Assembly (NCBI GenBank): GCA_030685235.1
Contig: MU839116.1
Coordinates: forward strand, 310,001 to 374,000
Length of the DNA: 64,000 bases
Direction: 5' to 3'
Source of the DNA: Copromyces sp. CBS 386.78
Lineage: Eukaryota > Ascomycota > Sordariomycetes > Sordariales > Sordariaceae
Notes under the pieces: model-generated
The model's database searches: none
Told to the model about the DNA's origin: nothing
Seen by the model: only the letters and a program-made list of their open reading frames with translations
In this document: positions 1-12,393 of the stretch, piece after piece
Position numbering within the stretch: the first letter of the stretch is position 1
Layout of the letters: each line of letters begins with the position of its first letter
Position numbers and translations under genes: made by a program

Positions 1-3000
1 TATCGATTCATCATTGACGCAGTTGAAATGCTACCAAGAAGCGGGGAAGAAAATGATATCTCCAAGTTCTTCTCACAACTTGAGCAAAACAAATTACTTT
101 TACATGCGGCGTCAACCCCGTATTGTCTCCCGCGTCTCCTCGTCGTAATTCATTTTCGCGATCATTTTCGCGCTCCACAAGCTGCACCAACACGCATTTT
201 ATGCGCTTGTAAGCGCCAGCACTGCATATTTCCCTCCTGCCATTGGCCAGACTTACGCCTAAGCGGGGCTATTTAGCGGGGCCGTTGCTGCATGGCGCTT
301 CCTAATTTGGCGTCACACACAAACGCGGTCCGGAGCAAGCGGAGTTGAGCCCGGTCTTGGGAATATTGGCATACATATCGGCCTTTGATTTTTTTTTGCT
401 CAAAACGATATACACGAAATCTCTCGCTTGATGGCCTCAACCGGAAAATGTAAAAGGCGTGCTGACCGCCTTTTGGGCGTCGTGGGTGATCAAATCCGGG
501 ATAGTGATGAGTGCCGGTCGGCACTGTGGTCGCCGCAGCCTTTGGTCCTCTCTCTGCATTTGATCGATCCGTCGACATGGTCGATGGCCGGTTGGGGAGG
601 CCGGGTGACTGCCGGAATTTACATTGCTTTTTAGTTCCGACAAGGCTGAATGGTGAGGCCATGTGGCAGAATTGTTTTGTTGTCGTCTTTTCTCGAATAG
701 TGTGGACAAAAACAAGTCGACCATCGATGCTTGGAGGGATCAATCTTCCGGTTGACCAAAGGCAGTGCAGAGCTTTCTGGGCGGGACTTCATTGAAGCGC
801 TATCAAAGCCTGAATGATGATGGTAGCCTGCCTTCAAGTAGGAAAGTGACCACCTTGGTTTTTCTCAATCAAATGGAGAGATGCCAGGCCGACTTGCTTC
901 GGTGGGCATTCCCCCCCTACCGGCTGAGGACATGGGAGACCGGCTCTCGGCAAACCGTCCGTGCGCCCCACCTTATCCCGATGTCTTTTTTCCCCCAACC
1001 TAGCTCATCCCTCCTCCGTGCCATTGGAATGCAGCACCGATAGTAGCAGGGCTACGCAACAAAGGAATCCAAGAGGACCTAGGTCATTAGGGACAAAAAG
1101 TCCGAAGCGATACATCGCATGCATGCATATTGCGGAATTTTAGACATCCGGAGTCTGGAGATATAAGATGGAGGGTCAAGGGTGGGTAGGGTTGAGGATG
1201 CAATGCAGGCTTGAGGCGTAGAAGGATTCTGGGTGATGCTTCTTTCTCACGCCAGCTTACGGTACTGTGTTAGAAGGTGGCTATCGGCACAAAGCTTGAA
1301 ACTCTTCAGTAACCGTGTGATACCGATGATCAGACACCGAACTCCTGGAAGATCACCACCACCAACAATCCAGACGTACTGTTTTTCGAGCATTGAGTAA
1401 GATGTTGGGTCAATTGATGATGATTGACCTGTCATGGTCAAATCTGTTGCGCCACAAAAACACTCTGTCGCTATGTCAGACGGACCCAACAGTACCTACT
1501 AAGGTAGATGATGGTGGGATGGGGGCCTATTTCGAGAGCCTCCATCTTTTTGGGTAAAATTCGCTGCGCCGTCGAACTGCGTCTCCTGTAGTCAGTCATT
1601 CACGGTCACTCGAAAATAGCCGAGTAGAGGTCTGGTCAGCAACGCCATTTCAACCTTTCTGTCGAGTGTCAAGTCCGACTCTCGGGCGATGTCATGGTTC
1701 TTGCTATCGTCAAATCTTGGCAAGCCCGAAATGCGGGGTTTTGGAGGTGCATTCGGTGCATTCGATGCTGAGACGCGATCTGGGGATCTCGAAAGACGGA
1801 GAAGCCAAGAGGTGTCATTCCGTCAGTTTCGCGAAGATCGGGTTGAAGCTGTGATAGTCTGGGCAATTGTGCATGTCGTGCTCCTGGGACGTTTGTGATG
1901 AACTCGGGGAAATGATCCCCGCCTTCTGTCAAACAAGGAAGAAGACAATGAAAAGCAACCGAGTTTGTTTCAAACAACTTTGTCGGGTATGATTCCGACA
2001 GCGTGGCAAGCGATTTACATCCCTTGTCTCCTGCCGTGAGAGTTGCCTGGCAAGGGAGGGAGAGAAGAAGGAGATGACCGAGCGCAAGCAAGCATGGCAA
2101 GCAAGCAATCGCGGGAAATCCTGCGACAAGTCAATGGCAATGACAAGGGAAAAGGAGAAAGAAAAGGAAAAATCTCGGGCAGTTGAATCCTTGCCGGAAG
2201 TGGCAGCCGGCAACGTGCACTTAACGCAGGGGCGTGAAGAAGGTGCAGAAGCGAGGAAACGAAACAGCCCTAACAACATTGGTCAGTTGCAATCGGCCGA
2301 TTTGACTTCTTTTTCTCGCCGTCACCCTCAAATTTTCTTTCGTTTCATCTCCACGGTGATACTGTTTTATCGCCATGATGTTGTGGTGGTGAGGACAGAC
2401 AACAGCCCGTCCCGCCTCCGCAATGCGCCCGCAGACGGACAAGATTGCGTGCAACCACAATATCGGGCCTTTGCAGGGAATTTGGAGCATGTTGCCGTTC
2501 TCTTCCGTGCCAAAAATACCCAAATCGAGAGGAAAACGAGGGTGGGAAAGAGCAGATGCGCCGTCAATGGTGGACCTGGGCTAAATCGAGTGCTTCAAGC
2601 GGGTGCAGATTGGGCTAATCCCAATTGGGCCTTTTGCAGACGATTCACCAATCACAACAGGGCAAAATCTGCCCAGTTTAATGAGTTAGCCGCGCATCTT
2701 GCTTGGTGGAGCTGGGGGAAAACGAAAGTGCCCTGGACAGCGACGACGACTCCGACAACTGAACCTCAAGTCCTCCTTCCACCAAACGTCAAGCGGATGT
2801 GACTTTCCTTCACCGTTGCCCACTACACTACACCAAGAAAACTCTGCCAGCTCAATTGATTGCCGCCTCAAGGCTGTCTGTCGCCACCTCTTTTCCGGGC
2901 CTTCACCACGGTGTCGATATTCCAGCGAGACCCGTCTGCCGTCTAGCCGTCCTGCCGTCGGTCGTCGAAGACATGTCTCGGGTCATTACCTGGGCCCATT

Positions 3001-3974
3001 GAACCGGCCAAGCGCCATCTCCTCCCACTGGCCCTTGGACACATACCTACACAGCCAAGGCAGTTTCCCCATGCACCGAAACAATCAACAGAACACAGCA
3101 GCGAAGGAACGGCCACCGGCACCATCGCGTCCAAATATCAACAATTTCGTCGTCCAACGGCGGATACTTGCCGGAGAGACAGACGCCTTGTGGCCTTGTG
3201 CAAGCCCTTGATGTCCCGTTCAGCCGTGGGAGCTTGTATAGGTTGCAATATTGAAGCCTCATCTTGTAATACAAGGTACCTCTACGGCGTGTAAAGTCTT
3301 GGGTGCGCTGCCAGACCAGGGTGGTGGTTACCGTTGGATATGCGATATCTTTTTGCCAGTGCAAAGGGCTTCGTAGTTCTCTTACACGCTTGTTCTCCTC
3401 CTGCAGAAAGACAAAACATAAGCAACTTGAACTGTCCGAGCCCCTTCAGACCCGTTCAACCGGATCTGCATATCGCTTAGAGATGTGTTCAGGTTTGCTT
3501 TTCTACAATACAGTACAGTACTCCCATCTTGCCCCCGGTCACTGACCCTGGACCTCGCCCTTGTCCAGGTCAGCGGACAACGGCCGTGCTTAGACTAGTG
3601 TTGACAGCCACGTTCTGACCCCCGTCCTCAGTCCTCACCATTATCCCCGGTCAATGATGGCCTAAGATCCGGGCCCGGCCCACACCACCCACTCACATTC
3701 CTTCATTCTGCCTCGCTGAGTTGCCATATATACTTTGGAAGCCTGCCGTTTTTATCCCAAAACTTTTTGGAGTCATGATCATCGGTCTTAGTCTTGTCTT
3801 GTCTACGCCGTCTTCTTACTCAACCCTTACCCCCTTTGGCCAGTCAGATCTTCTAGAAGCTTTTAATACTCGCTTCGTCCGTCCATTATCAGAAGTTCTC
3901 AACACTCGACGATCACTTCCACTCACGACTTGCTCGAGTTCTCTCCTCAGACACACACACACATATCAGCCAAA
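1..3974. other. Intergenic, no supported gene
   Basis: Open frames here (the longest about 242 codons on the plus strand near 2074-2802) have no recognisable domain, lack a convincing start context and overlap other frames of similar length on both strands. The last few hundred bases become pyrimidine-rich and contain a TATATA-like stretch near 3726-3732, which suits the promoter and leader of the gene starting at 3975. I see no tRNA, repeat array or mobile element. Confidence 0.5.
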
Positions 3975-5218
3975 ATGGTTTCCACAAAGAGCCTTCTCCT
4001 TGCTGCCTTCACAACAATAACAGCCATATACGCTGCTCCCACCAAGGGCCCTTGCAAATCCCTAACACCAACTCTTCCCAGCACAGGAGGTTAGTCCCTA
4101 TCTCCCAGCTTTGTTCCAGTCATCTTTCTGCAGTCTCCAGTCTCCAATGGTATATAGGGGAGGTCAACGGTGCAATCTTCCAACAGGCGGTACCCCGAAG
4201 CAAACTTTAGGGACCATAGCCGAGTGGTCTTTGGTAGCGCTTGCGCACCACCCTTCCGTAAGGACGTGGGTTCGATTCCCACCTTGAGACTACCCAGTGC
4301 CGTTTTGCGGACCCCCTCTGCCAAAAGGCACCTTAGGTGCAATATGGAATATCCAGAACAGACGCGTGTAGCCCGTGGAGTCTAAATCTCAAGATGGTTA
4401 AATACCGCCTGTTATTTATTTTTTCCTATTTTGATTCTTGTTCCTTCGTATTTTTCCATTTTTTTCTTTTTTCTTTTTTGGCATCCCTAACTTAGCACCT
4501 CCATCATCCTCCCAAGTGTTTATTCCCGCCCCCCTCTCGTTTTCCAGCCTCCACTAACCAACTCATAATCACAGGCGACGACCTCGTAGCCCCCTCCCCC
4601 ACCGCCCGCCTCAAGAAAATCGCCATCGGCCACGGCATCCAAAACTACACCTGCAGCGGTCCAGACGCCACGCCCTCCGCAACCGGCGCTCTTGCAGTCC
4701 TCTACGACGTGACCACTCTCTACCCAGGCCTCTCCAAGACTGCTTCTTTGTCGATAGAAGCCTTCAACAGTCTCCCTCACGCTCTCCTCTGGGACCGCCC
4801 CGTCCCCCTAAACCGGCCTTCAAACTCTTCCTACTCGGCCAACACTTCTTCTCCTTTCCCTTCCTCGCACCAAGACCTGAAAGGACTAGCGAACTGCCCT
4901 GCTCTGAAATATGCCGGACATCATTACTTCGACTCGACCGGCACTCCGACGTTCGATCTAGATGCTATTGGGATGAAAGCTAGTGTTTTGAAGACGGGGA
5001 GCGTGAGCGCGCCCAAGGATGCGGATAGGGGGGTGCTGGATACGGGGGCGGTGGCGTGGTTGAGGTTGACGGATAGTGGGAAGGGGATGAGCAAGGGGGT
5101 TAATTTGGTTTATCGGGTGATAACGGCCGGGGGGAATGCGGAGGGTTGTGGTGCGGCTGGGGTGGGGACGACGCAGAGTGTGCCGTATACGACTTTTTAT
5201 TGGTTTTATGAGGAGTAA
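3975..5218 (+). CDS. Secreted DUF3455 family protein
   Basis: Two exons, 3975-4089 and 4575-5218, joined in phase 1 give 252 residues. The start lies in a good fungal context (CAAAATGG). Residues 1-21 form a signal peptide with a hydrophobic core (SLLLAAFTTITAIYA) ending before AAPTKG, so the product is probably secreted. Exon 2 opens with a GHGIQNYTC motif and ends with a W-L-L-D-G / Y-RV-TAGG / VPY-TFYWFY pattern, which I recognise as the DUF3455 family, common in ascomycetes and sometimes loosely annotated as malate dehydrogenase-like. No catalytic function is established. The intron is 485 bases, long for this genome, because it carries a tRNA-related repeat. Codon choice shifts from C-ending to G-ending codons after about 4960. 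The end is the TAA at 5216. Confidence 0.85.
4182..4413 (+). repeat. tRNA-related SINE-like insert in an intron
   Basis: Inside the intron of the DUF3455 gene. The ends are a perfect 11-base inverted repeat: AACAGGCGGTA at 4182-4192 and TACCGCCTGTT at 4403-4413. Between them are good RNA polymerase III internal promoter boxes: A box TAGCCGAGTGG at 4217-4227 and B box GGTTCGATTCC at 4269-4279, at tRNA-like spacing. A T-arm (GTGGG loop CCCAC) and a small variable-arm hairpin (CCTT-AAGG) can be drawn, but the acceptor stem does not pair, so it is not a functional tRNA. A T-rich stretch follows at about 4410-4480. The mix of terminal inverted repeats and Pol III boxes is unusual. Confidence 0.6.
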
Positions 5219-6014
5219 AAATGGGTGTATCCAGGAGGTGGATGGGGGGGACGTGTTGATGGTTAATCTTTTGTTTTGCTTGTTTGTTGGTGATGAAAAG
5301 TTGGGGAGTAGGCACGGTTCGGAGTCATCGGTGTTTGGTATTCTGTCTTTTGTCTTCTGGCTTCGTTTACAATGGCGTTTTGGTTTGGGCTCGGGTGGTC
5401 GGTGGGTGGCGGCATTTGCATCCTTTCTTCCCTTCTTTCGTTTACACCTTGGGCTCACACCTTTAGATCTCTCGTTAAATACCCATCGCGCTTTATACAC
5501 TTAATCTGACTTCATACCTACCATCACCTCGCAATCCTCCCTTGTCTTACTTGTTCTTCTATCTCCCATCTTATCGCTAGGCTACCGTGTCTCATCCTTT
5601 GCTTGCCAACCTCGGGAACGCGTCAGATGCCGGCCTCCTCATTCCTCAGTGGCTTTGCCCGCCACGCGCAGCTTTTGCGCCGCATCGCATCGCATATCAC
5701 AATGGATTTCCATTCTTTGGTTCTTGGTTCGTTGCCTAGAGCTGTGCATTGCTTGCTTGCAGGTGACGAATCACCCCGCAGCCATCAACCGGGCGGGCCT
5801 GAAGGTTCTCCGACGGGTTTGGTCGGCACGCGGATCATCAACGAGGAAGGCAGCGACCAGAAGAACCCGAGGGCCGGCGGTTTGAGAAGGGGATTTTCTT
5901 CGGAATACCACCAAGGCACTTTTTCGACCTGGCGAATGATGGGGATCCGTCACTTTCGACACGTTTCCTACCTGCGTTGCTCTTCCGCTTCTCGCCTTGT
6001 CACTGCGGCCTCTT

Positions 6015-6845
6015 GTCATGCCTGGTATCCAGAAATCCGGGCCACCTTCGCCACGTTGCGCAGAGCCGAGTTCGTGCGAACTGCATCCGATCTGCGTCAA
6101 TGCCGGGCTTCATGCGCGTTCTTCTCTTTTCTCGCTGTGCATGCTGGAATCAGGAATCGTGGCCTTCTTCGATGTTTGGAGAAAAGAAATTCGCCTTCAG
6201 CTGGACCCGAAGGGATAAAAGGACGCTTCCCCTCTCAACTTTTGACCTTCTTCGTTCTCTTTTCTTCATCCTCAGCTCTCCATCAGAAACATCGACTTCT
6301 CAACGCCAGTAACACCACCAACACCCCAGGACATCAGAAACTCAGCACTCCAAAACTAGGGAACTCCAGAATCTCAGCACGCCAACATCAAAATACATCA
6401 ATCACATTCTGAACATACTATCAACACATCATCGGCCCTTCGACAGATCATCAACACATCCTCACATTCATCTTTGTCGTACCCAGTATCCTTGTTTTAG
6501 GTGTTTCTCTCGGTCTCCGTCCCCGTCTTTCGTTCCCGCCCACTCTCCGCCTACCCCGTCCGCCCAACTCCGCACACGCCGAGCTTTCACCAGCCAGACT
6601 CCCTTTATGAAGATCATCAACGAGCCGTTTGCAATCTTACCGTCGTAGTTCTCTGGCCACTTTTTCCCCTTTCGTTTCCCTTCCCCCCTTCAACGTCTCC
6701 ATTACCGCGCCTGCCTGCGTAATCCTCCCGGCCGATCAGTCTACAACTTTCGCTCATCTCACAAGACATCACATCATGTTTCGGACGCTTCTCCCCCAAG
6801 ACTTTACTGCTCGAAATCTGGTCCATCCCCCTATTGTGATTGATC
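6015..6845. repeat. Tandem duplication, copy A
   Basis: Aligns by eye over its whole length with 7029-7950. Shared landmarks in the same order: GGCCTTCTTCGATG (6161 on), CTTCAGCTGGACC (6196 on), a CCGTCTTT-TCCCGCCC block, CGCCAGCC/ACCAGCC, ACGAGCC, CCCCTTCAAC, CGCCTGCCTGCGT, GCCGATC-GTCTACA and finally CATTGTGATT. The copies differ by many substitutions and by indels. No reading frame is preserved between them, so the duplicated unit may be a non-coding transcript, a promoter or a dead gene. Confidence 0.6.
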
Positions 6846-7028
6846 CCATACATATATGAAATCCTTTCTTTGTCCCGAAGACCCCCGAAGATCACCAGCT
6901 ACTATTCAGCCATTATCGCACCGCACCTTCGACACATACCACAGGAAACGTACGCCAACAACGTATCAATTGGTTTGATTATAGAACGACACTTATGATT
7001 ACGCCATCATCATCATCATCGAAGCGGT

Positions 7029-7950
7029 TCCCTGGTCCCCATCCTGAAATCCGAGCTATTTTTGCTGTTTTGCGCATGAAGCGAGTACGTGGGACTTGCA
7101 TTTTGACGGGCTGCATCTGAGTCTGGCTTCACGCGCGTTCATTCTTTTGTTATTTTTTTTAATTTTTTTTTCTTGTTTTCTCGCTGCGCGCATTGGCCAA
7201 CAATCAGGATATGTGGCCTTCTTCGATGCCCGGAAAAATTTCCCTTCAGCTGGACCTCGAGGGGATAACAAGGCCTACGCCAGCGATACTAATATACTGT
7301 CAACATCGCTTACACCAGCGAAACCAGCGGCACACTCAGCGATATCAACACATCAACACCGTCAAAAAGCCCACACACAACACACCAGGAGACCAGCAGA
7401 GCAACACTATCGACACCATCAATATCACTGGCACCACTGGCACCACTGGCACCACTGGCACTACCTTACTGATACTAGGATTAATACTACCAATACCACC
7501 AACACACCCTCATTCTTACAAAATCACCAGTTAGCATATCGACGTTATATCCGGTTCTTCCTCCGTCTCCCTCTCCGTCTTTATTCCCGCCCCTAGGTCC
7601 CCGGCTTCCCGGGCTTCCGCCAGTCCCGTACATTGAGTTCTCGCCAGCCATATTCCGGTCCATCAAGAAGCATCAATGATTAACGAGCCATCCGAACCCT
7701 GACTTTAATTGCCATAGCTCTTCCCTCCACTTTTCTCTTCTTTGCTTGAGTCCGTCCTCCCCTTCAACACCTTGTCCATTCGTCGCTGCGACGCCCGCCT
7801 GCGTTATTTATCCTTCCAGCCGATCGGTCTACACCCTTTGCTCGTCGTCGGACCAGCCACCATCCATATCCTAGCAGTTTCTATGCTCCTCCTTCAAATC
7901 CCCATTCATCTACTCAACATTGTTGATGCCCCTCCCTCATTGTGATTCTA
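7029..7950. repeat. Tandem duplication, copy B
   Basis: Second, longer copy of the unit at 6015-6845, in direct orientation and about 1.0-1.1 kb downstream. It carries extra sequence between 7290 and 7540, including the short GGCACCACT repeats. See copy A for the shared landmarks. Confidence 0.6.
7430..7465. repeat. Nine-base tandem repeat
   Basis: About four perfect copies of the unit GGCACCACT, inside duplication copy B and absent from copy A. Confidence 0.8.
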
Positions 7951-9042
7951 AATACTATCCGGAATGTTCCATGTCCCTCCCGACGAACCTTCTTGAAGAC
8001 CTGGCCCCAGATGACCAACAACCACTCGGCCACCAGTCCTTCGGCACCTTCACTAACACTGACCGGCCTGTACAACCCCAAAGAACAGACGCACGAAAGG
8101 AAGAAACAACTTTTCTCTGGCTTTTTTTCTTCTTTTTCTCTATTTTCCCTTTCTCCCCTCATTCCCCCTTTCCCCCAAAACAAAAAACCAAAGCCAATGA
8201 TGAAAGAACAACCAAACAGCCACTTCATTTCGACTCGAACCACCGCCATCACCATTGCCGACAGCATCTCTGACGATGTGGCTGACGCAATGTCTCTTCC
8301 ATCAAAGCGATGCCTGGCCCAGCCCGGTGGTGGGTTCGATTCCGAGATGGCCCGACGGAGGGATCAACTTAATTCGACTATCGATGAACGGTCAACGGTC
8401 TCCGGTCTCCGGACCACGGTTAACAATCAACAAACGGAGGGCTCAACAGGAAGACCAGTGCCGCCTTTCGCTTTGGAGCTTACGAGCTATCTCGCTCGCA
8501 GTTCTCTGCTCTCTCCCTCTTCCTTAGCCCATTACCATCTATCAATATCAAACACCAAGGCCAGAAATCGAACCCGGCCAAGGTCAAAGCAACGAAAGCG
8601 TGAATGGAGATTCAGGATCAGTCGGGTGCTCTTGCGCTTGTTTTATACGAGTGTTCTCCGGGCCCCTCCAGTGCCGATTCTTCGCTTTGGGCTTTGTGGT
8701 CGATTTCCTTTGGTCTTGGGATTGGGATTGATATGATAGATGGCTGTGGGCTGAGGTGAATTGGGTTGGTGGGCAGGTGGGTTGGTGGATGGGGGACTGG
8801 TTGTTGAACACTCGTTGATTGGAACCGCAGCTGACCGTTGTTGAACCGTTCATTGACCGTCGATCAAAAGTTGATTCCTGAATAATCCCGTCGGGAAGCG
8901 TGTCTGGCTCTAGGGTCTAGCTAGGCAGACACACATGCTCTCCAGCATACACATACACGAGTTTATCTCGTCGTGGGCTGCAATGAGGGTTACGCTTGGT
9001 GGCTACAGGTATCTGAGGCACTTTTACTCGTTTCCTCCCTTT

Positions 9043-9077
9043 TCTCTTACTGCACTACTGCCGGAACGAACACGGCC
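9043..9077 (+). repeat. Dispersed transposon-end-like motif, copy 1
   Basis: CTCTTACTGCACTACTGCCG followed by GAACGAACACGGCCT. The same sequence with about three changes occurs inverted at 19689-19727, and a more diverged copy is at 26707-26749. The final part (GGAACGAACA-GGCC) resembles the terminal inverted repeat of the element at 38063-38766, so these may be solo ends or relics of that family. Confidence 0.5.
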
Positions 9078-9418
9078 TACAACTAGGTATGATGATGAGG
9101 CACGCATAGGAAAGGAGGAGGAGACGAGAGGAGAGAACACAAGAAGGGGAACTCGCACATCGATTGGACCATTTTCATTATAGCTTCGTAGTCTATTGCT
9201 CGCAACTTTTTGCATCAAGGATAAATCGTCCGACTCCTATTTTCCAGCCACCATCTGTTTTTCATCATGCTTTTCCATCCCAGCCGGGCGCCCTTCAAGC
9301 CTTTCTTTCTGTCAGAAACACAACCGCCACCGTCTAATCAGCCCTGTTTGTAGATTTTCCTCATCATCTCTTGTCTTTTACCCACCCATCTCTCCAGTCC
9401 CAGTCCCAGTCCCTGGAC

Positions 9419-10487
9419 CTACTCCCTAACCCTAGCAACAACCACACTATTAATCACATCCGTATACGGATGAACCACCGCATAGGGTTCCAGGACCTCC
9501 AAAAGCCTCTCCGTATTGACGCTCACTTCGGGGTACAAACACGTCCTCAAACCCCACGCGCTGCGGATGACCAGCAGGGCACCAGGCTTCATCGTCTTGA
9601 CGACATTCAAGAAGATGTCCTCCTTGTCTTCTTGCGACAGACCCACCAAAGCGGCGACGTAGACGACGTCCGAGTCTGCGAGACTTGGGCAGGAAGAACC
9701 GGCTTCGCCGCAGAGAAACTCCATTCCTTGGCCCCAGGGACCGAGGACGGCGTTTAGTTGAGAAGATACGGAGATGGCGGTGGGGGACATGTCGATGTTG
9801 GTGATTGTGGGGATGTTTTCGGTACTGGAACAATTCTGACGGATTTCGTCGAGGAGACACCAGGAGGTCAGCGGGAGGGGTCCGGAGCCGATGAAGGTTA
9901 TTTTCTTGAGGGCGTTTGTGTTGGTAGTATCGCTGGGAGGCGGCATGGCGGCGCGGATGGCGGAGAGCTCGAGGCGCGCTAGGTCGACGTAGTTCTGGAA
10001 GTAAGGGAAATCGGTTTGGAGAGCGTTGAGGACTGCGTCGGGGCCTTGGTCGGCGAGGGATAAAGTGTGTTGGGCCCAGTGGTTCTCGAGACAGGACTCG
10101 GCTTCGGAACAGATGGTGCGCAGGGAGGGAAGCATTTGTTGAAGGCCGGGGAATCCGAGGATCTGCAGATGTCAGCTGAGAAGTTGCTTTGGAAGTTGTG
10201 ATACGACATACCTGCTGGATAACGCTTGGGGGATGGATCTGGACGCATGTGCGGACGAGATTTCCCAGCAGGCGGTTGATGTCTTCTCCCGGTCGGTAGT
10301 CTGGTAGTTTCTTCAGTTGCTCGTGCGTGTCAAGAATGCTCAAGGCAATCTTTTGAGCCTTGCTGATCTTTGCGCTACCCACCATGTCTACTTTTTCGGC
10401 GAGAATTTGGGGGTTTGTGTCGGAGAGGTAGTGAGCGGACTGGTTTCTTGGAGAACCAAGACCGAGAACTGAGAGAAGGGCAGGCAT
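9419..10487 (-). CDS. NAS: Nicotianamine synthase
   Basis: Two exons on the minus strand, 10487-10212 and 10162-9419, split by a 49-base intron (GTATGT...CTGCAG, phase 0); 339 residues. Nicotianamine synthase condenses three S-adenosylmethionine molecules into nicotianamine, a metal chelator. The N-terminal helical domain is followed by a Rossmann-type methyltransferase-like core: ITFIGSGPLPLTS at about 180-192, NIDMS at 214-218 and DVVYVAALVG at 256-265, all typical of the family, and the length is close to plant enzymes. A functional fungal member is known from Neurospora crassa. The neighbouring ATP-grasp gene is divergently transcribed across a 1.9 kb shared intergenic region, suggesting co-regulation. 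The start is the first ATG of the frame with a spliceable continuation. Confidence 0.9.
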
Positions 10488-12393
10488 TTTAAAGGACTCT
10501 AAGTTTGCGCTTCGGGTAGAATCTTGCTGTGATGACCACAATCCCGACGGCGACGGTCAATGAACCACGGCCAGCGAGGTTCTCGTTTCGGTTTGGACTG
10601 TGACGATGGGCAAGGCTGAGTTCGAGTCGTTCTGCTGACACCGCCTCGTAGGTTGAGAAGGGATAGAAGAGCGAGCTGTCGTAAGGCTGGATGGCATCAG
10701 ATTGAAGCGTGAAGGGTATCGAACGGTCGTCAGGGTCCTGTCGAGCCCGGCGAGGGGATGCGGCTCAGTAAAGTAGGGTGAAAGGAAGTGGACATTCTGA
10801 CAAGGGCGTACTTGGAGAAGCGCCAATGTCGAGCATGTGAGAACCTTGATGGCTTGGAAATGTTACCCAACCTGCCAGTAGCCTTCAGCCTTTCCGTCGC
10901 TCACGACTCCATGGTTTGACTTTTTTCGAATTGGTGCCTGACCAATTCGTGTTTCCTATTGGAAGCTGTAGTCGTTCCATTGTGCCGACGTTGAGCCACT
11001 TTGGAGAGTCAGATCAGCATTCAACAATTGTCAAAGTGGAATTGTTGCAGCGTCCTCTCCACGTCGCATCCGCATTGGGCGCACGGGAGGTTGAGCGCAT
11101 TTTATTTTATAAAAAATATTTGTATATAGCATGGAGTGATGTCAGATTAATTGCGAGTCAAAAAGTGGACAGTCATGTCTCGATTGAGGGGGTGCGAACA
11201 AGTTGCGACGTTGGAAGAATTTGTTGTTGCAAGAGGAAGGAAGGAGAGTCAGGGAGAATTGGCCATCAAGGTCCTCATGGTGACGGCACGGGAGGGGAAG
11301 ACGCACGAGCCAATTCCCGCACCTTCCCTTCCAAAATTGGACAAGCTGATTGGCCTGTGGGGTTTTCGCGGGTTAGCGCCTGCCAAGCCATCTTATCATT
11401 GTCGCAATATGAGGCCACTGCTTGCCCGGCCATCAAGGTCCTCAGTCATTTGGCGCCGTTTGTCCTCTTCCCGTCCTTCTCCTTCTTTCCTTGGCCATCG
11501 ACACTCTGCGACACTCTGAGTACGACACCACCAAGACATTTCACGATGCGCCGTAAGCGAGACATATTGCCCAACACTTGTTCTCTTCTATGTTACCTTA
11601 CTCTGCCTTGGCCGCCTCTCCTGGTATCGAATCATGTTGTTGACTGCAAGACAAGAGTCACGAATACCGCAAAGTGGACAGGCATTATTGGCTCGCAAAG
11701 TAGCTGATGTAGCTGATCTCCATTGCACGACAGCTCATTGTATTCCACTACCCGCACCGAGATCGACATGCACAGGATCCGGGATGACGAGGTCAAGAAT
11801 AGTTCCGTCCTTGAGTGGCATCGAGTGTCCAGCCCTAACCGTGATCACGATCCCCGGGGAAGACCACCTCATAGTCCGATCCAAATATCCAAGGGGTTCT
11901 GGACCACGTCACCCTTTACAAGTACAGTCAGGAGGAAGCGATTGTTCCCCCTCAGGGTTCTCACCTGAACACTGCTCGTTATCGTTCGAGGTCCCGTCTA
12001 GGTTCCTCTTCGTCTGAACTTCAAGCCTTATCAACCCCGTTCGCGTGACCCTTCACTTCACCCATATCACCCGCCTTATCTTTCCATTTCCTTGTGCGTA
12101 ATCTTTCGCTCGGTTTGTTTACTTTTTTTCCCACTCAAATACCCACCGCGTTTTTGCGCACCTTACATATCTCCCTCTACTTCCTCTACCCCGCCATCAT
12201 TTCTCATCACCTCTCCCTAATACATCTCACACAACAGCGGTCGCGCATTCAGTCAAACACATCGGTAGTGTAAACAAATACCAACGGGCTCGCGCGCGCT
12301 TCCACTCCCACAAAATCTTTGATCTTCTCCCAACAACCTGACACTATTCTCACCGCGCGCGCACTGTTGATCGCATCCAACAAGAGCGACATC
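10488..12393. other. Divergent intergenic region between NAS and the ATP-grasp gene
   Basis: No convincing gene. The ATP-grasp side (12050-12390) is strongly pyrimidine-rich, with a CTCAAATACCCACCGCG stretch near 12135 that resembles CGTTAAATACCCATCGCG near 5473; both may be core promoter sequences. Open frames between 10916 and 12017 have no recognisable domain. Confidence 0.4.

Larger units (their letters stand above)
5219..9418. other. Intergenic, 4.2 kb, no supported gene
   Basis: No frame with a recognisable domain. The region is rich in pyrimidines on the plus strand. It contains a diverged tandem duplication (6015-6845 and 7029-7950), a nine-base tandem repeat near 7430-7465 and one copy of a dispersed transposon-end motif at 9043-9077, listed separately. 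The longest open frame (5603-6412) spans the first duplicate but is not conserved in the second. Confidence 0.5.

Noticed and set aside
2074..2802. A 242-codon open frame as a gene
   Set aside because: Low-complexity KEKEKEK stretch, no domain and no recognisable homology.
4217..4290. A genuine tRNA gene
   Set aside because: A and B boxes and a T-arm are present, but the acceptor and anticodon stems do not pair.
5603..6412. A 269-codon open frame as a gene
   Set aside because: No domain, and its frame is not kept in the tandem copy at 7029-7950.
8333..8343. B-box GGTTCGATTCC suggesting another tRNA or SINE
   Set aside because: No A box at proper spacing and the T-stem does not pair; an inverted B-box-like sequence at 8565 is equally isolated.
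9423..9435. Telomere-like TTAGGG doublets (also at 19109 and 55830)
   Set aside because: Only one or two units, within or near genes or in degraded sequence; no array.
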